Assembly (NCBI GenBank): GCA_024036415.1
Contig: JAMWET010001668.1
Span: 1 to 64,000, forward strand
Source: Prochilodus magdalenae
Taxonomy: Eukaryota; Chordata; Actinopteri; Characiformes; Prochilodontidae
Direction of reading: 5' to 3'
DNA length: 64,000 bases
The position numbers and the translations under genes were made by a program. Position 1 is the stretch's first letter. Every line of letters starts with the position of its first letter. The notes beneath the pieces are model-generated. The model was not told where the DNA came from, ran no database searches, and was given only the letters and a program-made list of their open reading frames with translations. Positions 49,832 to 59,224 of this stretch are shown piece after piece.

Positions 49832-52800
49832 TGAAACTGAACGTTTGTCTTCATTTTCGTATCTATAACATATTTACAATTGGCTTTTATAAACATACCT
49901 GATGGTCAGATGTCCAGGATGACACATGAGGCCATTGAGAGAATGAGCTTCCATCTCACACTCTGTGAGGTTCAGACACTGAACTGTCCAACAGTTCAGG
50001 AGGGAAGCCAAGCTGCTCAGGACCCTGGAGAGCTTCTGTGCTGACTGAACTCTCACAGACAGCTCCTCAATGACCAATGGAACGCGAGCTCTATGTGCTT
50101 GAAAGGCTTGGGCCATCCTTTTCACCACACACTCATTTAGACTGACAAAAACAATCAAAGTCCACATTAACAACAGCATGTAAAGACAACTTACAGTAGT
50201 GTGGCAACTTCAGAGACCACTTCATTTAATGACCAGGCGAAACAACACACAAGTGTTTCCAGACCACCAAGTCTTTCAGCCCAACTAGACCCATTCAACA
50301 AAGCTGAGGTCTGGAAGACTGTAATGTATAAATACCTTTGTGTGGTTTACAGTACATGTCTTGCATACTGTAAATTACATAAATGTGGCAATGATTTCAT
50401 CAGTTAGACCCACAAATAACTACAGGATATTGTTATAAAACAAAGAGATACATGCATATAAATCACACAATGTAAACACTTTGAACACTCGATTAGAGAT
50501 TGATTAGTGTTATTCTGTTAAAGAATTACGTTTCTAAATTCAATAGATACATTTTATGTATGACAACATTATTAGGTTCTAATTAGGGATTCACAATACA
50601 TGGCAACCAAAACGATTAGGCTGAAAACGGCAAAAAAATATATATATATTGCTGTTGAAAGTTGGATGAATAAGTGAAAAGGCCAGATAGTTTATACCAG
50701 GACAATGAGTTTTTAAATGAACCTGTTACCTACATTATCTGTAAAAACCTACAAGGAAGTAGAATTAAATTAACACCTATCTCAAATCAGCAGCAAAAAT
50801 AACTATAATAATAATAATAATTCCAAGCATATATGGTTAGCTAAGAAGTACTGAAGATGGTCATGGGGGATAATTATGATAATAGACAATAAAAATCATT
50901 TATGACAAAGTTGAAAAAGCTGTTACACTTACAACTGTCTATCCATCGAGTTCTACCTACCAGAGCTTATGCAGGTGTGTTATGTGTCTGAAGAGAAGAC
51001 TGGCTCCTCTAAGAGAGATGGCTTTGGGATCCAGAGTGAGGTTGAGTTGGGAGGATGTGAGGTCCAGCACTCTTTCCACAGCCCTGCACTTCTTACTGGA
51101 TAAAACTCCATTTACAGTGAAGGTAAACTTCATGGCAGCAAGCAAAGCTTTTACTAACTCTGTCTCTTCTGCCAAGCTAACAACCAGCTCACTTAAATAC
51201 GGGACAAGAGATTCTGCATATCTGGAACGAAAGGAACAGAAATAAAAGTAAAACAAGTATTAGTTTACAGACATGATAAAATACTTCATCCAACAAAATC
51301 AAAAACATTCTCTTATCTTTAGCATCTGCACAAATGACTGTCCAGATGAATCACAAATGCGCTGTGCTTAGTCCAACCATCAGACTGACACTGCTGTGTC
51401 TGATCCACTCACACCAGCAACACAAACTAATGCACCACCACCATGCCAGTGCCACTGCAATGCTGAGAATGATCCACCACCCACATCATAACTGCTCTGT
51501 GGTGGTCCTAAGGTGGTCCTGGTTATTGAGGAATCGTGTAAAATTACAACCAACTAACAAATTATGCAGAGGACATTACAGTGTAGAACTAAAGTACATA
51601 AATGGATGATGTATGTAGATACAAAGCATGCCAGAGGGCCCTTTGCTCTTCTCCCTGTTCAGTAATGACGGTTTGTCTCTGGATAACTTCTACATCATGT
51701 CTGCACCCTGTCACCAGAAATGCTGAGCCCGTTCTTACCGAGAAAGAATCATCATTATGAAATGTACTTTCTCGTTGCCAGGGTCTGCCAAAAACATGAG
51801 ATTAACCATATCTATTAACATATGTTCTATCACCCTGTATTTGACACTGTCATTGTCTGTTGTGTTGCAAAAGAAATCTGTCTCAATGCTTTTATGAAAA
51901 TTAGATTGGATATATATTTTAAGTGACCAAAACATGGTTTGGGTTCAGATTTCCAAAAATGTTCATGTGATTTAATGTGATATTTGATATTTTGCTCTTC
52001 AGACTATCCCAAATTAATCTGGATACAATCTGGAAAATTAGATTTAGGGCTGGCAGTTGTTGGATAATCATTGTATTTTGTATAAGTGTATATATGTTTA
52101 CCATGTTGGGAACAACAGCATCACCAGAACATAACTTTATGCAGCTACGACAGGACGGAGTCCCTGGGAAAATGTTGCCCTCGGGGTTCTACAGGTCATA
52201 GGTCAAACACCACTTATAGACAGATGACCATTTGTTGACACTAGATAAGATCACAACCTCTTTTTTATTTAGGTGATTAAACAATGTATAAAACCCGTGT
52301 GACAAGGGTTTCCTTTCATACTGAGTTGGACTGAGTTCGGACTGGACTGGCCCGTCAGGAGCTGTGAGTGAACTGCGATCGCCTTGAAATAAACTACTAC
52401 AGCATCTCCTGCCTTCAGTCTCCTGCCTTTACCCTTCTGTGCAAGCAAGAAATAAAACTACACAGTCTAAACTAAACAGCCTATTTGTGAAGTTAGCTCC
52501 ACACTTCACACTGACTCGTGTTAAGACTAATCTTTTTATAGTGATTGTTTCTGCAGTTTAAATTTCACTCCCAAAGCTAACTTAGACGTTAGCACAGAGT
52601 GCAGCACAGACTCAGCAGAACTATTTAATGTTAGGGTTGATGTTAGTATAGAGAACTCCAGTGTTGAGGTGCTCCGTAAAAGTTACTTCCTGAAAAAATA
52701 CTCAATACTCTTTACTTTACTTCTAGAACACCAAATACCAAATCATTTCACAATACTGCCAGACGTTTTTGGCTGGTTTCCTGCTATTTTAGTTCAAATA

Positions 52801-55800
52801 AGCAAAACCACCGACCAGTATACCGCTAACTGTATGTACTGAAGACAGACATGTCAAATAATATAAATATTGGCATATAATCAACACCATTACTAAATCG
52901 TTACCATGTACTTTATCTTACTCAAATTGCTTAACCAAAACAGCACAACATTCTTACAATAGTCTAACCTAATTTAAATCTGTCCCTCCAGGGTTCTCCA
53001 TTCCTATCTTTTATCTAGAGCCCTAGAATACAAACTCTACTCCTGTGTTAAGAGACGTAGGTTAAAACATTCAGTACTCAGCTAAACTGCCCCATATGAC
53101 AGAACCAGGATATTTTCCTTCATGTTGATCGTGATGGACAGTTTGTACTCTATAGTCTCTGTTACCAGGGATGTTTAGAGAAGGTACGAAATCCCCCACT
53201 GTACTACCCCACTGTGCTGCACAGAGCACTAATTATACAGCATGTCTAATAAATCTGCAGCATTAGATCAAACCTGAGTTGTGAGATGTAGGGCAGACAC
53301 TGCAGGAATCTCCTCACTTCACTCTCTTCATCTGACCAGCCTCTCAGTTCCACTGGTTTCTGCACTGGTTGTAGTCTCAGCACTTCTAGGAGGAGGGAGG
53401 CTTTTCTCTCTGAGAGGTCTATGATCCACTCTGCAGGAGATGACCGGTAAACTGGCAGTAATGCTGGAAGAACATTCCTGCCTGTTTCAGTCGCATACTG
53501 CTTCACATGTGAGTACAGATCCAGCAGGAATTCACTCTGTCTGTAACTGTCTGTATCTTCATAAGGGAAAGAGCTGTATGTGCACACTGATGCTAACAGC
53601 TCCAGCGTCTTCTCTCCAGTCTGTCTCTCACTCTCTGCTGCTTCATGGAACAGACTCACCAGAAACCTGGCAACCTCATCCGTATCATCATTAATGAAAA
53701 ACCTAAAACGGAGAAGAATAAACATGAAGTCAAAGCAACTGACAAAATGTTCTATTTAAATTTCAGCTGAATTTTAGATTTTACATGAACAAATAAATAA
53801 GAAAAAGATAATAAAAAAAAAAATACACACCACACTTGAAAGGCACTAAAATAGCTCCACACTTCAGACTGAATTGTGTAAAGAAAGCTAATTCAGTTTT
53901 TCATTCAGAACAGAGTGGAGCACTGACAAAGTTACACCAGTTACCTTGTGTGTTACCTATTATTCCTGAAAAAATAATCTCAATATTCTTCACATCTATA
54001 ACACCATGTACCAAATCACCTCAAGGTGCTGCCAGACATTTTAGCTTGTTTCAAGCAATTTTAGTTTAAACAAGCAAAATTACCTACCAGTATAGGACTA
54101 ACTGTATGTACATAGAGAGAAAATGTTACATAATCTAAATATTCTTATACAATCAACACCATCACTAAACCTAAACTAATTTAAATCTGTCCCTCCAGGG
54201 CTCTCTATTCCTGTATTTTAACTAGAGCCCCAATTTTTAAATCCAGTCCTGTGTTAAGACACTCAGTACTCAGCTAAACTGTCCCGCATGGCAGAACCAG
54301 GATATTTTCCTTCATGTTGATCGTGATGGACAGTTTGTAATCTGTAGTCTCTGTTTCCAGGGATGTTTAGAGAGGTAGGAATTCCCCACCAATCATAACA
54401 CAGCAGGATCCATCAGCTGTGCTGCACAGAACACTAATTATACAGCATGTCTAATAAATCTGCAGCATTAGATCAAACCTGAGTTGTGAGATGTAGGGCA
54501 GACACTGAAGAACACTCCTCACTTCACTCTCCTCATCTGAACAGCCTCTCAGCTCCACTGGTTTCTTCACTGGTTGTAGTTTCAGCACTTCTAGGAGGAG
54601 GGAGGCTTTTCTCTCTGAGAGGTCTATGATCCACTCTGCAGGAGCTGACCGGTAAACTGGCAGTAATGCTGGAAGAACATTCCTGCCTGTTTCAGTCTCA
54701 TACTGCTTCACATGTGAGTACAGATCCAGCAGGACTTTACTCTGTCTGTAACTGTCTGTATCTTCATAAGGGAAAGAGCTGTAAGTGCACACTGATGCTA
54801 ACAGCTCCAGCGTCTTCTCTCCAGTCCGTCTCTCACTCTCTACTGCTTCATGGAACAGACTCACCAGAAACATGGCAACCTCATCCGTATCATCATTAAT
54901 GAAAAACCTAAAACGGAGAAGAATAAACATGAAGTCAAAGCAACTTACATGAAATGTTTTCATAAATTTCAGCAGCACTTTTTATTTTTCATGAACAAAT
55001 AAATAGGAAGTGATATTTCAACAAACAGACCAAGCTGTAAAAGAGACATGTAGAATGTTTCTCTGTTTAAGATCATGCTAAATGAAGAGAGGAAATAGTC
55101 TTAACATGACAGCTCTCTAATAAAGAGGCAGTTTTCTACTTCCTGTTCTCTCTAACTGAACCATTAACTCACTGTTTCCTATCAGCACCACTGAACTACC
55201 AGTTATGCAAAACTGGATAACAAGTGATCAGACACTGAACTGTATAAAATACTGTATGTACCAGTGGAGTAAATATATGATATAATATAATATAACTTGG
55301 ATCAGTATGTGTTTATTTTTCAGCCTCTGTTTCCAGCAAAATTATTAAATGCAGAAAATGACAAATGTAATAAATAAAAACTGTGTCAGGCTGATTCGGG
55401 TTAAGACAAATATTTTTTTAAAATTACATTTGTTTCTGCAGTTCATATTTCAGGACAAAGTGCTTGATCACAAACTAACTTTCAGTCAGAACGGAGTGCA
55501 GCACAGCCTCAGCAGAACTCACTAACGCTAGTGTTAAAGTGCCCAAACTGAGACACTTTTGTAAAAATCTGATTGGATTCATATTTCATGGAACCAGATG
55601 TGGTTTGGATCTGATTGGCAGATTTCATGTGTTGTTTTTCTCTCCAGGCTAAAATCTAAAATCAGTCTGGATACAATCTGGATATTCCATATATCAGATT
55701 TGGCCTGGCAGTCTAAACACAGCTTTAGTCTTAAACCTACCAAGCATTGCAAAACCTTTTTATGGAGTTTTAGCACTAAATTAGCTCCACATCTCAGACT

Positions 55801-56618
55801 GACTCGTGTTAAGAGAAATATTTTCAGAGAATTAACTATTGTTTCTGCAAAGCTAACTATGGGAGTGAAATGTTTTTAAACAGTACAAAGTGCAGGGCTC
55901 TCCATTCCTGTCTTTTATCTAGAGCCCCAGTTTCTAAATCCAGTACTGTGTTAAGAGTCCTGTGTTAAGACACTCAGTACTCAGTTAAACTGTCCCATAT
56001 GACAGAACCAGGATATTTTTCCTTCAGTTTTGTACCTTTCCTGGACAGTTTGTACCTTAGTCTCTGCTTCCAGTGATGTTCAGAGAAGGTAAGAATTCCC
56101 CACCAACCATAACACAACAGGATCTATCAGCTGTGCTGCACAGAGCACTAATTATACAGCATGTCTAATAAATCTGCAGCATTAGATCAAACCTGAGTTG
56201 TGAGATGTAGGGCAGACACTGCAGGAAGCTCCTCACTTCACTCTCCTCATCTGACCAGTCCCACAGCTCCACTGGTTTCTTCACTGGTTGTAGTTTCAGC
56301 ACTTCTAGGAGGAGGGAGAGTTCTGTCTCTGAGAGGTCTATGATCCACTCTGCAGGAGCTGACCGGTAAACTGGCAGTAATGCTGGAAGAACATTCCTGC
56401 CTGTTTCAGTCTCATACTGCTTCACATGTGAGTACAGATCCAGCAGGAATTTACTCTGTATGTAACTGTCTGTATATCTATAAGGGAAAGAGCTGTAAGT
56501 GCACACTGATGTTAACAGCTCCAGCGTCTTCTCTCCAGTCCGTCTCTCACTCTCCGCTGCTTCATGGAACAGACTCACCAAAAACTTAAAACCCTCTCGA
56601 GTATAAAGAGAGGAAAAC
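46459..56618 (-). CDS. Partial LRR-type gene, nine exons, fish-specific family
   Basis: Nine open exons join in transcription order: 56618-56193, 54907-54479, 53702-53274, 51221-50961, 50141-49899, 49773-49528, 48510-48253, 47783-47481, 46701-46459. Lengths are 426, 429, 429, 261, 243, 246, 258, 303 and 243 bp, total 2,838 bp or 946 codons without a stop. Every acceptor ends AG and every donor begins GT. All introns are phase 2, with junction codons AGG, AGG, AGA, TGT, AGA, AGA, AGT and CGC. The first three exons are tandem duplicates of an unrecognised about 143-residue unit. The rest are leucine-rich, and the last reads 'LSELDLSHCQLSDHCLE', a ribonuclease-inhibitor-type LRR. I recall similar proteins from fish NLR/LRR expansions, but no NACHT or other effector domain is visible, so the role is open. 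Start and stop codons lie outside the recognisable part. Confidence 0.85.
46965..47213 (+). mobile_element. Interspersed repeat in the exon 8-9 intron
   Basis: 'tttgtatagcgtttttaaaa', 'gtgaggaaaaactccctt' and 'agcctcgagaggaaccagg' are familiar from a repeat widespread in ostariophysan fish genomes. It has no coding capacity. The family name is uncertain. Confidence 0.55.
47481..47783 (-). CDS. LRR gene exon 8
   Basis: A 303-bp exon, phase 2-2; acceptor 'gtgatttgttgtcag', donor 'ctacg|gtgagatg'. It encodes 'ADRLLLLKLLHCCSVTEL' and later 'HTELILEDCEIQDAGVDV', an LRR strand-turn. The junction to exon 9 gives CGC (Arg). Confidence 0.85.
48253..48510 (-). CDS. LRR gene exon 7
   Basis: A 258-bp exon, phase 2-2; acceptor 'tgtgatccccacag', donor 'atctcag|gtaattc'. 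It encodes 'LSSNVVLLIIREIYETRS' and ends 'EGELESILPLFSRVSHL'. Residues such as 'RINLNGRELDSVHCAALR' suit a diverged LRR module. Confidence 0.85.
48605..49262. mobile_element. Foldback (long inverted repeat) element in the exon 6-7 intron
   Basis: The left arm ('cactcactgtccattttctc', '...ttgttcttcaatgatcagga...', '...gtagtgacactgacatgg...') is complementary, with gaps, to the right arm (about 49,060-49,262, '...cagtgtcactgcagggttga...', '...aactgaagaacatgg...'). It is non-coding. A related single arm lies at 51,305-51,650. Confidence 0.75.
49528..49773 (-). CDS. LRR gene exon 6, acceptor beside a TG repeat
   Basis: A 246-bp exon, phase 2-2. The donor 'caaaag|gtaagac' is strong. The acceptor is '(tg)n-tag' with no ordinary polypyrimidine tract, because a 50-bp dinucleotide repeat abuts it. 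It encodes 'LSKESLQQFADLVYEVKD' to 'RQLMSLLAGVHFK'. Skipping it would keep the frame. Confidence 0.82.
49775..49829. repeat. (CA)n microsatellite forming a splice-acceptor tract
   Basis: Over 50 bp of uninterrupted CA on the plus strand; on the transcribed strand it is (TG)n ending directly in the acceptor of exon 6. Confidence 0.97.
49899..50141 (-). CDS. LRR gene exon 5
   Basis: A 243-bp exon, phase 2-2; acceptor 'gattgtttttgtcag', donor 'catcag|gtatgt'. It encodes 'LNECVVKRMAQAFQAHRA' and 'VQCLNLTECEMEAHSLNG', the second an LRR-type strand ('LNLTECEM'). Confidence 0.85.
50142..50960 (-). other. Intron between exons 4 and 5
   Basis: AT-rich; short (TA) and (ATA) runs at 50,637 and 50,806. 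No additional exon was recognised. Confidence 0.6.
50961..51221 (-). CDS. LRR gene exon 4
   Basis: A 261-bp exon, phase 2-2; acceptor 'cctttcgttccag', donor 'ctctg|gtaggt'. It encodes 'YAESLVPYLSELVVSLAE' through 'ERVLDLTSSQLNLTLDP' to 'RHITHLHKL'. The 'LDLTSSQL' pattern is LRR-like. The junction codon to the next exon is TG|T (Cys). Confidence 0.85.
51305..51650. mobile_element. Half of a foldback element, in the exon 3-4 intron
   Basis: 'ctgtgtctgatccactcaca', 'tgctgagaatgatccaccac' and 'ctgctctgtggtggtcct' match the right half of the foldback family seen at 48,605-49,262. Confidence 0.65.
52104..52466 (+). mobile_element. Solo LTR candidate in the exon 3-4 intron
   Basis: It starts 'tgttgggaacaacagcatca', has a TATA-like 'aatgtataaaaccc' at about 52,284, a polyadenylation signal in 'ccttgaaataaacta' at 52,388, and ends near 'ctacaca'. 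That order fits an endogenous retrovirus LTR. No internal genes or clear target duplication are present. Confidence 0.45.
53274..53702 (-). CDS. LRR gene exon 3 (about 143-residue unit)
   Basis: A 429-bp exon, phase 2-2, with the same splice sites as the preceding exon. It begins 'FFINDDTDEVARFLVSLF', contains 'LDLYSHVKQYATETGRN' and 'SERKASLLLEVLRLQ', and ends 'RFLQCLPYISQL'. The helical-looking unit matches no domain I can name. Confidence 0.88.
54479..54907 (-). CDS. LRR gene exon 2 (about 143-residue unit)
   Basis: A 429-bp exon, phase 2-2, with acceptor 'cttctccgttttag' and donor 'ctcag|gtttgatc'. It begins 'FFINDDTDEVAMFLVSLF' and ends 'SVLQCLPYISQL'. It is nearly identical to the exon at 53,274, and its flanking intron sequence is shared as well. 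Confidence 0.88.
56193..56618 (-). CDS. LRR gene exon 1 of those visible (about 142-residue unit)
   Basis: Acceptor '...tgctctttttag' and donor 'ctcag|gtttgatc' bound a 426-bp open exon, phase 2 at both ends. It encodes 'FSSLYTREGFKFLVSLF' then '...CTYSSFPY...', '...EWIIDLSE...' and ends 'SFLQCLPYISQL'. It is the most divergent of the three duplicates at its 5' end, where 'NDDTDEVA' is replaced by 'YTREGFKF'. Confidence 0.85.
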
Positions 56619-57729
56619 CTAAAAAGAGCACATTAAATATGAAGTCAGAATAATAAACATAATACAACTGTATCTACAATTCAGCAGCTTTTTGATTCTT
56701 GAAGAAATGAAGATGAAATGGTATTTAAAGTCAGAGTAAGACAGTGCTCAGCCTGAACTGAACCATTAATACACTACTCACTGTCTATCAGCACCACTGA
56801 ACTACCAGTTACTTAATCCTGGAAAAGTGATTACACACTGAACTCAGTACAGTGTAGATACAGTGTTTTCTGCAGTATGTGTTTCAGGCCCAAGTGCACA
56901 CTTCCTTAATCAAACTTAGAACTGAGTGCAGCACAGACTCTGCAGACTGTACATAAAGCTAATGTGAATCTGAGTACAGATAATTGATAATTACTTAATG
57001 TAGTAGAAGTAATTACTTAAAAGAGTAATCCATTACAAGTTACTAATTACTTCTCTCACACTGTAATGAGAGTGTGTTACAGAGCACTGCCTGAAAACTC
57101 CCATTACTCATTCCTTCACTTCTGTTACTCTGTCTTAAATTATTTCACAATATTAGCAGATAATGTTGCTTGTTTTAACAATTATTTCTTACAATTCTCA
57201 CAATATACACAGATACCTTACATTAATATAACTACCCAAGTCAAAATGCCTAATAAATGTAGCATTATTACAATAATCTCACCCAGAGACCAACCTAGTT
57301 ATAAAATGCTACTTTCAGGGGCTCCATTCATACTACATGTTCAGACTAAACTACTGTACACTGAAATATTCAGACCACTTCACACCAGCAGCGGTAGTCG
57401 CAGCATGATGCAACACACAAGCCTTGAATACAGAAAGTAAATCTGGTCAAAACCCCATTTAAACTCAGCTACTCTGCAGATCTGTGTAGTGATAACCAGC
57501 TACTAGTACGACCCACTGCTCAGTGCAGCGATACCGACTGGACAATACAGCGCAGATAAGCTGCGACCGCGCCCAAGTCGATAATCAAGCACTGCAGCAA
57601 AATACAGGCAATCATAACAAAAGGGGTAATGCAGGGTCGCAGACGGATAGACAGGCAGAGGTCAAAAACCAGGAAGTCAAAACAATAAGACAAACAAATC
57701 AAAGGGTGGTGAGCAAAAGAGAGTAAGTC

Positions 57730-57745
57730 AAAGACAAAGGAGGTC
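57730..57745 (+). repeat. L1 target-site duplication, left copy
   Basis: 'aaagacaaaggaggtc' is identical to 63,157-63,172. The first three A's cannot be separated from the poly(A) tail on the right side, so the certain length is 13 bp. Confidence 0.93.
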
Positions 57746-57896
57746 GGGGGGCGCTAGAGAGCACCAAATGGAGTAGACGTGCGTTAGTTGGGGGCTCCAG
57801 ACTAAGCTCGTTAATTGTCTTTTTTCCATCACGTAAAGGAGTATTTTTCTAATTTACCTACCTCTGACAACACCTAGCACCGCTTGTTTCTTCGAA

Positions 57897-58760
57897 ATGG
57901 CTCCGAAAACGGCTAAAACCTCCAAGGATGCGGAAACGCGAATCCAAACCTCAGATTCACTGCCATGCGGCCTTGCCACGTCAGGCCGAGCGGTAAGCGA
58001 TTCTCCGCCAACTTGGGCAACAAACCTTGAAACCTCTATCCAAGAAGGGCTTAACAACATCTCCTCTCGATTGTGCAGTTTTGAGCAGACCTTATCAGCT
58101 GTCCGGTCGGAGGTGAAGGAGTTTAAAGAAACTCTCGGTTCACTCACTGAAGCTGTATCGGCTCATGATGCAAGACTCGACTCGTTGGAGTCAGCCTTGA
58201 AGAAAATGGAAGGAGTCAATACAGCTCTGCAGCAGAAAATTGAGGATTTAGAAGGGCGTTCGCGGCGCAACAATATACGTATAATTGGAGTTCCAGAGGG
58301 AGCGGAAGGCAAACGACCCACGGATTTTGTTGCTGAGCTGCTGCCCAAGCTCCTCGGTGAGGAAAACTTTAACCTGCCATTGGTGGTGGATCGTGCGCAC
58401 AGGTCTCTTCAACCCCGTCCGGCCGACGGCGCCAGACCTCGTCCTATTATTGCTCGCATCCACCTGTTTCAAGTTAAGGAGAAGATAATGCAGCTGCGAA
58501 GGCTTCACGGTCCCCCTCAATTCCGGAGCAACAAGGTATTGATCTTTCCGGACTACACAAGCTCCGTAATGGAAAGAAGAAAACAGTTTGTGGAGGTTCT
58601 GCGAGAGCTGAGAAATCTCAAAATAAAGCACTCCCTTCGCTATCCGGCAAGGCTTCACATTGAGCTCGATGGACAATCACATACTTTTACTGCGAGTGCA
58701 GATGCAAAGGCTTTCATGAGCTCTGTACTGAAGAGTACTACCACAACCACCACAGGCTAG
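57897..58760 (+). CDS. L1 ORF1 protein (RNA-binding chaperone), intact
   Basis: The 287-residue product would coat the LINE RNA and help reverse transcription. Residues 1-45 are a Ser/Thr-rich tail. Residues about 50-120 form a heptad-rich coiled coil for trimerisation. Residues about 121-200 are an RRM-like domain ('RRNNIRIIGVPEGAEG', and 'VVDRAHRSL' at 163-171). Residues about 200-275 are the C-terminal domain ('SNKVLIFPDYTSSV'), followed by a Thr run. The order and length fit vertebrate L1/Tx1 ORF1p. The ATG sits in a good context (gaaATGg). Translation of ORF2 from the same RNA would need reinitiation across 464 bp. Confidence 0.92.
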   Translation: MAPKTAKTSKDAETRIQTSDSLPCGLATSGRAVSDSPPTWATNLETSIQEGLNNISSRLCSFEQTLSAVRSEVKEFKETLGSLTEAVSAHDARLDSLESALKKMEGVNTALQQKIEDLEGRSRRNNIRIIGVPEGAEGKRPTDFVAELLPKLLGEENFNLPLVVDRAHRSLQPRPADGARPRPIIARIHLFQVKEKIMQLRRLHGPPQFRSNKVLIFPDYTSSVMERRKQFVEVLRELRNLKIKHSLRYPARLHIELDGQSHTFTASADAKAFMSSVLKSTTTTTTG

Positions 58761-59224
58761 TAGTCCATGGCACTGGGATGCTTGTTTTGCTTTTTGCTCT
58801 GCTAGATTTTCAATAGCTATTTCGAAAAACTGTTCTGTTATAACCTTGTGTGGGTGTATGTTGTTCATGTGTTCAGTTCTCTTTGAAACACTAGAGTTGC
58901 GCTATGTAATTAGTTACCTAATAATAAGTGAGTGGATTTTTTTATTTTTTACTGTTTTGTTCAGTTCTGGGGCCCCTTCGGTGTGGTTGTTGTAGTAGTT
59001 GCTGTTTAGCAGTTATATATATAGATAGTCTGCTAGGCTTTCGACCCTAATAATCTGGGTATTTCTTGGGCACTTCTGGGGTGGAAGTTAGTCTGAATAA
59101 GGGATGGGTTTGGGTAGTGCGGCACTAGGTGCCCGTTGGCTCGTTTATCTGTTGTCTATTTGTTTGTTTTGTTTCTGTCCCTTGCAGCTATGGCTATATT
59201 TGTGCAACTGGTTAAATTACATCT
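58761..59224 (+). other. L1 inter-ORF region
   Basis: T- and G-rich sequence with several stops in all frames and no open frame of note. It is longer than in mammalian L1. I see no obvious internal ribosome entry or second promoter signature. Confidence 0.7.

Larger units (their letters stand above)
52480..57430. repeat. Tandem duplication units carrying LRR gene exons 1-3
   Basis: Intron landmarks recur with each exon: 'gctccacacttcacactgac' (52,497) with variants at 53,855 and 55,785, and 'aaccaggatattttccttca' (53,104; 54,296), with a variant at 56,004. The units are about 1.2 and 1.7 kb long. A further worn unit with the 'gagtgcagcacagactctgc' landmark at 56,924 continues to about 57,430 but has no exon. 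Confidence 0.85.

Noticed and set aside
57746..57760. CTCF-like motif at the L1 5' end ('gggggcgctag')
   Set aside because: Only the 3' half of the CTCF motif is present; the core upstream bases do not match.
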